Of a stretch of DNA of 64,000 nt, positions 57,527 through 64,000 are shown piece by piece. The notes beneath the pieces are model-generated. The model made no database searches and was not told the DNA's origin. It saw nothing but the letters and a program-made list of their open reading frames with translations. The DNA comes from Vibrio salilacus. Its GTDB lineage: Bacteria > Pseudomonadota > Gammaproteobacteria > Enterobacterales > Vibrionaceae. Positions within the stretch are counted from its first letter, which is position 1; the number at the start of each line of letters is the position of its first letter. The translations under genes were made by a program, and so were the position numbers. Location: NCBI RefSeq assembly GCF_002811245.1, contig NZ_NIVQ01000013.1, positions 1-64,000 on the forward strand. The letters run 5' to 3'.

Positions 57527-58693
57527 CTAATCACTACCAAATAGGTCGCGAGTATACACTTTATCCGCCACATCCGACAGGCTCTCTGTCATCCGGTTAG
57601 AGACAATCACATCTGAGCGCGACTTAAATTCATCGAGATCGGTGATGACTTCAGAGTGGAAAAAGTGCGACGCTTTCAGTACCGGCTCATACACCACCAC
57701 TTCAATGCCTTTAGCCTTTAGGCGCTTCATAATGCCTTGAATCGAGGAGGCGCGGAAGTTATCTGAGCCTGCTTTCATGATCAGTCGGTAAATCCCCACC
57801 ACTTTTGGTTGGCGCTTCAAAATACTGTCGGCAATAAAATCTTTACGAGTGCGGTTGGCATCGACAATGGCGCCGATGATATTGTTTGGCACTTCTTGGT
57901 AGTTGGCCAGTAGCTGCTTAGTGTCTTTGGGTAAGCAGTAACCGCCATAACCAAAAGAGGGGTTGTTATAGTGATTACCAATGCGCGGATCTAAGCCCAC
58001 CCCCTCAATGATTTGTCGAGAGTCTAAACCGTGCGCCTCGGCGTAGGAGTCGAGCTCATTGAAGTAGGCAACGCGCATTGCTAGGTAGGTGTTAGAGAAC
58101 AGCTTGACCGCTTCGGCTTCGGTCGAATCGGTAAACAGAACGTCGATGTCGCTCTTTTTTGCACCTTCAACCAGAAGATTAGCGAAAGTTTCAGCACGTT
58201 CACTTCTTTCTCCAACAATTATACGAGAAGGGTACAAGTTGTCGTACAGCGCTTTACCTTCACGTAAAAATTCTGGCGAGAAGATGATGTTATCGCAGCT
58301 AAGCTCTTGCTTGATGCGGTCGGTGTAACCCACAGGTACGGTTGATTTAATCACCATCACCGCATTAGGGTTGATGGCCATCACCTCTTTAATCACCGCT
58401 TCTACCGATGAGGTATTGAAGTAGTTGGTGTTTGGGTCGTAATCGGTAGGGGTAGCGATGACCACATATTGCGCATCTTGATAGGCGGCCTGTTTATCTA
58501 AGGTTGCAGTAAAGCTTAACGATTTGTTAGCCAGAAAGTGCTCAATATCGGCATCGACAATAGGTGATTGCTGGTTATTGAGCATCTCTACCTTTTGTTC
58601 AATAATGTCTACAGCGACCACATCATGATGCTGTGCCAACAACATGGCATTAGAAAGGCCTACATAGCCAGTGCCTGCAACTGCGATTTTCAA
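57527..58693 (-). CDS. ugd: UDP-glucose 6-dehydrogenase
   Basis: A 388-residue enzyme (E. coli Ugd 388) with the NAD motif [14 protein letters not shown] and catalytic Cys in [15 protein letters not shown]. It makes UDP-glucuronate, the substrate for the epimerase at 40.2 kb. Confidence 0.96.
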   Translation of the reverse strand: MKIAVAGTGYVGLSNAMLLAQHHDVVAVDIIEQKVEMLNNQQSPIVDADIEHFLANKSLSFTATLDKQAAYQDAQYVVIATPTDYDPNTNYFNTSSVEAVIKEVMAINPNAVMVIKSTVPVGYTDRIKQELSCDNIIFSPEFLREGKALYDNLYPSRIIVGERSERAETFANLLVEGAKKSDIDVLFTDSTEAEAVKLFSNTYLAMRVAYFNELDSYAEAHGLDSRQIIEGVGLDPRIGNHYNNPSFGYGGYCLPKDTKQLLANYQEVPNNIIGAIVDANRTRKDFIADSILKRQPKVVGIYRLIMKAGSDNFRASSIQGIMKRLKAKGIEVVVYEPVLKASHFFHSEVITDLDEFKSRSDVIVSNRMTESLSDVADKVYTRDLFGSD

Positions 58694-58722
58694 ACCATTA
58701 TCCTTTTAAAGTCTTTTACAAT

Positions 58723-58756
58723 GTCATTCCGGAAACGAGGGAGTTATCTGGAATCT
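58723..58756. repeat. Dispersed palindromic repeat, single unit (copy C)
   Basis: One unit (GTCATTCCGGAAACGAGGGA to TGGAATCT), related to those at 8943-9034 and 41212-41309, between hldD and ugd. Confidence 0.6.
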
Positions 58757-58770
58757 GGTTTTTCTTGTTA

Positions 58771-59715
58771 CTACGATTTATTAATGATCGCCATGTACTC
58801 AGCCACACCTTGTGCCACCGTTTTGAATTGGTGGTCACAACCTGCTGCTCGAAGCTTAGTCAGGTCCGCTTGCGTGTACTCTTGGTAGGCGCCTTTTAGA
58901 TGCTCTGGGAAGGGAATGGTTTCAACTTCACCTTTGCCGTGATAAGTAATCACTGCTTTGGCCACTTCTTCAAAAGACTCGGCATTACCAGTACCTAGGT
59001 TAAAAATGCCCGATACACCATGTTCAAAGAACCAAAGATTGACCGCGGCCACATCACCGACATAAACAAAATCGCGCTTAAAATGCTCACTACCAGCAAA
59101 TAGCTTTGGATTCTCACCGGCGTTCATTTGATTATTCAGATGAAAGGCAACAGACGCCATCGAGCCTTTGTGCTGCTCACGCGGGCCGTAAACGTTGAAG
59201 TAGCGGAAACCAGTTATTTGAGACAGTGTTTCACCATTCTCTTCGGCATCTTGCCAAATACGACGCACATAGTTATCAAACTGCTGTTTCGAGTAACCGT
59301 ATACGTTGAGTGCGCCTTCGTACTGTTTCTCTTCAATAAAGGTATCCGTTTCACCGTAAGTGGCTGCTGACGATGCGTATAGAAACGGAATTTCACGCTC
59401 AAGACAGTAGTGAAGCAGCTCTTTTGAGTACTCATAGTTGTTGAGCATCATGTATTTGCCATCCCACTCGGTCGTCGCCGAGCAAGCACCTTCATGGAAT
59501 ACCGCGTCAATAGGGCCAAAGTCATCGCCCGCCATGATTTGTGTCAGAAAATCATCACGGTCCATGTAATCTGCGATCTCAAGGTCAACAAGGTTTTGAA
59601 ATTTCTTACCGTTTTTTAGGTTATCGACAACTAAAATGTCTGTAATGCCTTGCTCGTTGAGTGCTTTGATGATGTTGCTGCCAATCATGCCAGCACCGCC
59701 AGTTACGATGATCAT
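58771..59715 (-). CDS. hldD: ADP-L-glycero-D-manno-heptose 6-epimerase
   Basis: A 314-residue SDR epimerase (E. coli 310) with [14 protein letters not shown], the YGYSK catalytic region (Tyr and Lys) and [10 protein letters not shown]. It makes the L,D-heptose donor used by WaaF and the GT9 enzyme. Confidence 0.97.
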   Translation of the reverse strand: MIIVTGGAGMIGSNIIKALNEQGITDILVVDNLKNGKKFQNLVDLEIADYMDRDDFLTQIMAGDDFGPIDAVFHEGACSATTEWDGKYMMLNNYEYSKELLHYCLEREIPFLYASSAATYGETDTFIEEKQYEGALNVYGYSKQQFDNYVRRIWQDAEENGETLSQITGFRYFNVYGPREQHKGSMASVAFHLNNQMNAGENPKLFAGSEHFKRDFVYVGDVAAVNLWFFEHGVSGIFNLGTGNAESFEEVAKAVITYHGKGEVETIPFPEHLKGAYQEYTQADLTKLRAAGCDHQFKTVAQGVAEYMAIINKS

Positions 59716-60051
59716 AATGTCTACCCAGTGAGAAGTTTTTATGATCGAAGTATATCATGGTTAGTTTTGGTGGGCTATCCGGCGCAGTTGGCGGATAGAA
59801 GATAAGCATAAGTTCTCCCGTAGTTTTTTTTGTCGAAGAAAACGAGTAATATGTTGGATGATAATGACCTCGTCAGAGTTTTCTGTAGTGCGTTTTCTGT
59901 ATGAGTTTTGGTCGTTTTGAACAGGGTTTTATATTGGGAGTATCATGAACGGAAACTTCAGAAAGCTTATTTTTAAAAAACGTTACCGATAAGATTATGG
60001 TTTCTTATTTGATAATTTGTTTAGTATATAGCAAGAGTTTTTAGTAGCAGT
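59716..60051. other. Divergent intergenic region, hldD to wzx
   Basis: 336 A+T-rich bases between divergent genes. A short ORF of 15 codons with a good ribosome site occurs at 59945 (listed separately). I looked for the JUMPstart/ops element usual before O-antigen operons and did not find a convincing match. Confidence 0.6.
59945..59992 (+). CDS. Possible 15-residue leader peptide
   Basis: GGGAG lies 6 bases before an ATG that opens 15 codons rich in Lys and Arg (MNGNFRKLIFKKRYR) before TAA. It precedes the O-antigen operon by 59 bases. Too short to be sure it is translated. Confidence 0.3.
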   Translation: MNGNFRKLIFKKRYR

Positions 60052-61374
60052 TTGAATAAAATAATTAGTAAGATTAGAGCTTTAATGTTGCGACAAGGCT
60101 TTGTTAAATACTTAAAAAATACGTCCTGGCTTTTCGCTGAAAGGTTTCTCCGCATGATCATAGGTCTTTCTATTGGCCTATGGGTTGCTAGGTATTTAGG
60201 TCCTGAACAGTTTGGTATGTTTGCCTATGCTCAAAGCTTCGTTGCTTTATTTATGGCCTTTGCAACCCTAGGCTTGGATGGCATCGTGGTGCGGGAATTA
60301 GTTAAATACAAAAATAGACATGACGATATTATCGGAACCACTTTTTTGCTAAAATTAATTGGTGCTATGGTGGTTTTTTGTATATTAGCTATCGCTATTA
60401 AATTTACTACCAATGATGATTATACTAATACACTAGTGTTCATTATTGCCTCAGCTACAATATTTCATTCCTTTAATGTTATTGATTTCTATTTTCAAAG
60501 CAAGGTTTTAAGTAAATATGTTGTATATGCTAATGTGTTAAGTTTAATGTTGGCTAGCGGAGTAAAGGTTTTTCTAATATTAAATGAAGCTCCGTTAGTA
60601 TCATTTGCTTGGGTGGTGTTATTTGAAAGTGCAGTGCTTGCAATAGGGCTTCTTTACTTTTTTATAGCAGTGCATTGTAATAAAGATATTAGTTTATTAA
60701 GTGGATTTAAGTTTAATAAAAACATGGCTTTCTCATTACTGAGAGAGTCGTGGCCTCTAATACTTGCAAGCATAGCGTCAATGATTAACATGCGTATAGA
60801 TCAAGTTATGTTAAGTAACATGGCAGGTTATGAAGTCGTTGGAAATTATGCTGCAGCAGTTCGCATTGCTGAAATTTGGTTGATACTTCCTGTTTTAATA
60901 GGGAAGTCAGTTTTTCCTGCCATAATATCGGCAAAGAGCCAAAGTTTGGATTTATATCGAACAAGAATATTTAGTAGCATTAAATACATGAGCTATTTTG
61001 CTATTCCTTTTGTTCTTATCGTGTCAAGTTTTTCAAGTAACATAATACATCTTCTATATGGCTCACAATTCAGCAATGCAGGCCACTATTTGTCACTATA
61101 TATCTGGACAGGCTTGCCTTATGTTGTGCTGTTTTCTTTAGGTCAGGTTGTTTTGGCGGAAAGCTTAACTAAATGGAGTTTATATATAACGATAGTGACG
61201 GTAGTAATAAATGTGACATTTAATTATTTATTAATACCTATTTATGGTGGTGTGGGCGCAATAGTTGTAACTCTTTTAGCTGCTTATATCGGTCAGGCCA
61301 TACTACTATTAGTAGTATACAAAAATACAAATATATTTAGATTTAAGGTGAAAGAGAGATATGAGCCTCGTTAA
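60052..61374 (+). CDS. wzx: Polysaccharide flippase (Wzx family)
   Basis: A 440-residue membrane protein with about twelve segments and the polysaccharide-synthesis MATE-type N-terminus (TSWLFAERFLRMIIGLSIGLWVARYLGPEQFG). It moves lipid-linked O-units across the inner membrane. The only start is TTG 60052. The A+T-rich DNA differs from the core genes and marks the O-antigen/capsule locus. Confidence 0.9.
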   Translation: MNKIISKIRALMLRQGFVKYLKNTSWLFAERFLRMIIGLSIGLWVARYLGPEQFGMFAYAQSFVALFMAFATLGLDGIVVRELVKYKNRHDDIIGTTFLLKLIGAMVVFCILAIAIKFTTNDDYTNTLVFIIASATIFHSFNVIDFYFQSKVLSKYVVYANVLSLMLASGVKVFLILNEAPLVSFAWVVLFESAVLAIGLLYFFIAVHCNKDISLLSGFKFNKNMAFSLLRESWPLILASIASMINMRIDQVMLSNMAGYEVVGNYAAAVRIAEIWLILPVLIGKSVFPAIISAKSQSLDLYRTRIFSSIKYMSYFAIPFVLIVSSFSSNIIHLLYGSQFSNAGHYLSLYIWTGLPYVVLFSLGQVVLAESLTKWSLYITIVTVVINVTFNYLLIPIYGGVGAIVVTLLAAYIGQAILLLVVYKNTNIFRFKVKERYEPR

Positions 61375-62131
61375 AAAAGTAATTAAACAAGCCATATATA
61401 TGATTGAGTATTTAACCGACACGACAATTACAATTAGGAGAAAGCCTAGGGTTAAAATTGATACGCATCCTAGTGCTGTCAGTGATGGTACGTCAATGCA
61501 ACAGTATGTTGAATTGATCGAAAAATTTTGTAATTTTACTCCTAAAAATATTGTTGAGATTGGAGCTAACTTTGCTCAAGATGCTGAGTTTTTGCGGCAG
61601 AGTTTCAAATTGAATGAGAAAGATGTTTTTGTATTTGAACCGCACCCGCAAATATTTCAAGAGATAAAAAATCGCTATAACTTTAATAATTACGAATTAG
61701 CAGTATCTAATACAACCGGAAGAGCTCGTTTTAATGCAATAGATATTCAAGGTAATGAATATGGAAATAGTGGCATTTCATCTTTGAGAGATGGCTTAAC
61801 AACTAACAAGAAAAACTTTGTCGATGTCGATGTCGAGATGATTCGTATGGATGATTTTTTAAAAGAGAATGCTATCAATGAAATTGATTTTCTGAAGGTT
61901 GATGTCGAAGGGATGAACTATGAGGTATTAGAAGGCTTTGGGGAAGACCTAAATAAGGTAAAGATAATACAAACCGAAGGAGAGTATAAGCAATACTGGA
62001 AAGGTCAAAAGCTTTACCGTGATATGGAAGAGTACTTGACTAAAAGAGGTTTTCTTTTAGTCGATTTTAAATTGTCTGTGGATGGTGTTCAATCCGACTC
62101 TTTATGGATCCAAAGAGGTTACATAAAATAG
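61361..62131 (+). CDS. FkbM family methyltransferase
   Basis: A 256-residue protein with the SAM-binding VEIGANFAQDAEFLRQ, VFVFEPHPQIFQEI, and the FkbM signature IDFLKVDVEGMNYEVLEGF. It likely O-methylates a sugar of the O-unit or capsule. Start overlaps the end of wzx by 14 bases. Confidence 0.88.
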   Translation: MSLVKKVIKQAIYMIEYLTDTTITIRRKPRVKIDTHPSAVSDGTSMQQYVELIEKFCNFTPKNIVEIGANFAQDAEFLRQSFKLNEKDVFVFEPHPQIFQEIKNRYNFNNYELAVSNTTGRARFNAIDIQGNEYGNSGISSLRDGLTTNKKNFVDVDVEMIRMDDFLKENAINEIDFLKVDVEGMNYEVLEGFGEDLNKVKIIQTEGEYKQYWKGQKLYRDMEEYLTKRGFLLVDFKLSVDGVQSDSLWIQRGYIK

Positions 62132-62146
62132 ATGAGGAGCCCTCTA

Positions 62147-62983
62147 GTGAAAAATAAGAAAGACCGCGCCATTGTTTTTGCGGTGTCTAAGAACCTTACT
62201 TTTAGCATTGCATGTGTATTGATGGACATAAAGCGTCTGTCCCCGAGCTTGGCTGATGAAGTGGTAGTTCTTCATGACGGGATCTGTGAGAAAGATAAAA
62301 AATTAATAAATACTATACTCCCAACTCGATTTATCGAATATGAGATGCCATTTGATGATATCTCTTTTATACCTGATAGTATCATAAATTACTTTACGAA
62401 AATGGTGTTTGCCAAGTTTGAATGCCTAAAATTACTGAATGAATATCATAGTGTAATGCTTTCTGATTATGACATCGTCATTCAAAAAGATATTTCAGAA
62501 CTGTTCGAATACTGTGATTCCGGTATTAAATTTATGCTGAGTGGAAATGTAAGAGATCAATTACACTTTGCAGTTGATGAATATGACATGGATGCAGATG
62601 GTATATGTGCAAGTATTTTTGTACTACAAGATCACATTGGTGATTATAACTCAATGTACGATTTCTGTTATAAGAACTTGAAGAAGTACTCTAATGTAAT
62701 TTATTTACCTGAACAGTCCATATTTAATTTTATGATACAAGAGTTCAACTTAAATGTAACGCCATTGAAAATAGAAGAGTACTCTCCTCATCCGACTGAT
62801 ACTCATTTAGCTCCAGAAGCAAAGATCATTCATGCGTATGGTCAGCCAAAATTTTGGAATGGCTTAGTCAACGAACGTTGGAATAGTAACTATGAATGTT
62901 GGTTAAAGCTTGGGGGAAGTCGTTTTAGGCAAGCAAATTTGTTAGAGCGCATCATTAAAAAACTCAAGAAGATTGGTATGTAA
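62147..62983 (+). CDS. Glycosyltransferase family 8-like
   Basis: About 278 residues. The DXD-type region SDYDIVIQKDISELFE and the terminal HAYGQPKFWNG fit GT8 enzymes. GTG 62147 is the preferred start because GAGGAG lies 6 bases upstream; ATG 62132 is an alternative. Confidence 0.75.
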   Translation: MKNKKDRAIVFAVSKNLTFSIACVLMDIKRLSPSLADEVVVLHDGICEKDKKLINTILPTRFIEYEMPFDDISFIPDSIINYFTKMVFAKFECLKLLNEYHSVMLSDYDIVIQKDISELFEYCDSGIKFMLSGNVRDQLHFAVDEYDMDADGICASIFVLQDHIGDYNSMYDFCYKNLKKYSNVIYLPEQSIFNFMIQEFNLNVTPLKIEEYSPHPTDTHLAPEAKIIHAYGQPKFWNGLVNERWNSNYECWLKLGGSRFRQANLLERIIKKLKKIGM

Positions 62984-62984
62984 C

Positions 62985-64000
62985 ATGTATAAAGAAAAAA
63001 CAATTCTAATAACTGGTGGAACAGGATCGTTTGGCCATACAGTTGTTGATAGCTTTATTAAGACTGATATTAAAGAAATTAGAATATTTAGCAGGGATGA
63101 AAAAAAACAGGATGACATGCGCAAAAAATATGCCAACGATAAACTCAAGTTTATTATAGGAGATGTGCGCGACTCTCAAAGTATATCTGATGCAACAAAA
63201 GGTACGGACTATATTTTTCATGCGGCGGCTTTGAAACAAGTTCCATCTTGTGAATTTTACCCACTAGAAGCAGTAAAAACGAACATACTCGGTGCTGAAA
63301 ATGTTTTGCAAGCTGCACTTCAAAATAATGTAGAAAAAATTGTAGTATTGAGCACCGATAAAGCGGTTCTTCCTATTAATGCTATGGGTATATCTAAAGC
63401 AATGATGGAAAAATTAACCGTAGGTAAAGCGAGAGCTTATAATTCAGGAAAAACGATTTTTTGTGCGACAAGATACGGAAATGTGATGGGCTCGCGAGGC
63501 TCAGTGATTCCATTATTTATTGAACAAATAATGTCTGGGGTAGATATTACTATCACAGAACCAGAAATGACCAGATTCATGATGTCCTTACCGCAGTCTG
63601 TTGATTTAGTAAAGTTTGCATTTGAACATGCTAATAACGGTGACATCTTTGTTCATAAGGCTCCAGCAACAACCGTGCTCAATGTCGCTTTAGCACTGAA
63701 GAGTATTTTTTCTGCTACCAATGAAATTAAAATTATTGGAGCAAGACATGGAGAGAAGAAGTATGAAACTCTATGTAATGGAGAGGAGATGTCCAAAGCT
63801 GAAGATATGGGTGGATTTTATCGTATTCCTATGGATAGCAGAGACCTAAATTATAATGTTGAATCCAAAGATAATAAACAAGTGAGCGGAATTGTCACAG
63901 AGTATAATTCTGACAATACTAAGCAGCTAGATCTAGATGAAACGATAGAACTTCTAATGACATTGGATGTGGTAAAATATAGTCTCAAAGAAGGAAGACT
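62985..64000 (+). CDS. UDP-GlcNAc 4,6-dehydratase/epimerase-like enzyme (CapE/FnlA/WbjB type), 3' end cut
   Basis: 338 codons are visible. The NAD motif is GGTGSFGH; the catalytic region reads STDKAVLPINAMGISKAMMEK, with Met in the usual Tyr position of YxxxK, a mark of the CapE/FnlA/WbjB group that starts UDP-N-acetyl-L-fucosamine synthesis from UDP-GlcNAc. Genes for the next two steps (CapF/FnlB, CapG/FnlC) would be expected just right of the window. ATG 62985 lies directly after the preceding stop codon. Confidence 0.88.
   Translation, partial: MYKEKTILITGGTGSFGHTVVDSFIKTDIKEIRIFSRDEKKQDDMRKKYANDKLKFIIGDVRDSQSISDATKGTDYIFHAAALKQVPSCEFYPLEAVKTNILGAENVLQAALQNNVEKIVVLSTDKAVLPINAMGISKAMMEKLTVGKARAYNSGKTIFCATRYGNVMGSRGSVIPLFIEQIMSGVDITITEPEMTRFMMSLPQSVDLVKFAFEHANNGDIFVHKAPATTVLNVALALKSIFSATNEIKIIGARHGEKKYETLCNGEEMSKAEDMGGFYRIPMDSRDLNYNVESKDNKQVSGIVTEYNSDNTKQLDLDETIELLMTLDVVKYSLKEGR

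Noticed and set aside
59810-60051. JUMPstart/ops element before wzx
   Set aside because: Only a weak partial match (GTAGCAGT) is present, short of the GCGGTAG core.

Overview
This is a chromosome segment of a Vibrio species or a very close relative. The nfuA, nudE, cysQ, rph, slmA, rpmB/rpmG and Kdo kinase products read like Vibrio orthologues. The order recG-trmH-spoT-rpoZ-gmk ... yicC-rph-pyrE-lpxL-slmA-coaBC-radC-rpmBG-mutM-coaD-LPS core genes is the gammaproteobacterial order, with Vibrio-type core genes (wavE-like, kdkA). All calls come from reading the sequence and from family knowledge; no database search was run.

Layout. (1) 1-14.5 kb is housekeeping: a truncated retropepsin-like repeat protein at the left edge, tex, a small unknown gene, bioH, comF, nfuA, nudE, cysQ, then recG, trmH, spoT, rpoZ and gmk on the minus strand. 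(2) 15.5-25.1 kb is an iron/heme-type uptake locus under a good Fur box: ECF sigma factor, FecR-like anti-sigma, a 1032-residue TonB-dependent receptor with an N-terminal signalling (STN) domain, a small secreted protein with a TbpB-like C-terminal barrel signature, a Slam/DUF560 outer-membrane exporter (type XI secretion), then exbB, exbD and tonB behind a second Fur-like site. It has the architecture of the Serratia Has hemophore system, but the type I exporter is replaced by a type XI one. (3) 25.1-31.4 kb is an accessory island: an interrupted ORF, a SEC-C protein, a coiled-coil protein, a truncated HTH gene, a 1046-residue PLD-nuclease/DEAD-helicase fusion, and decayed remnants including an XRE-type HTH. 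Regions 2 and 3 both sit between gmk and yicC, the place where E. coli carries dinD/ligB, so this looks like an insertion hotspot. (4) 31.5-41.8 kb is again core: yicC, rph-pyrE with a probable attenuator, lpxL, slmA, coaBC, radC, rpmBG, a membrane protein, mutM, a UDP-glucuronate-epimerase-like gene and coaD. (5) 41.8-59.7 kb is the lipopolysaccharide core/lipid A cluster: several glycosyltransferases, heptosyltransferases, Kdo transferase, Kdo kinase, a three-gene nucleotidyltransferase/kinase/HAD cassette, O-antigen ligase-like gene, lpxM, ugd and hldD. (6) From 60 kb an AT-rich O-antigen/capsule locus starts: wzx flippase, FkbM methyltransferase, GT8-like transferase and a CapE/FnlA-type nucleotide-sugar enzyme that runs off the right edge.

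How it works together. The Fur-box-controlled block can be read as a circuit: low iron releases the sigma operon; the receptor's STN domain reports ligand to FecR; the small cargo protein is exported by the Slam protein to capture ligand; and the dedicated ExbB-ExbD-TonB set powers import. The LPS block makes ADP-heptose (hldD), UDP-glucuronate (ugd), lipid A acylation (lpxL, lpxM), Kdo attachment and phosphorylation (waaA, kdkA), inner core (waaF, GT9), outer core (GT2, GT4, GT25, wavE) and O-unit export and ligation (wzx, waaL). Two families of small palindromic repeats are scattered through the intergenic gaps, several at convergent gene ends where they may act as two-way terminators.
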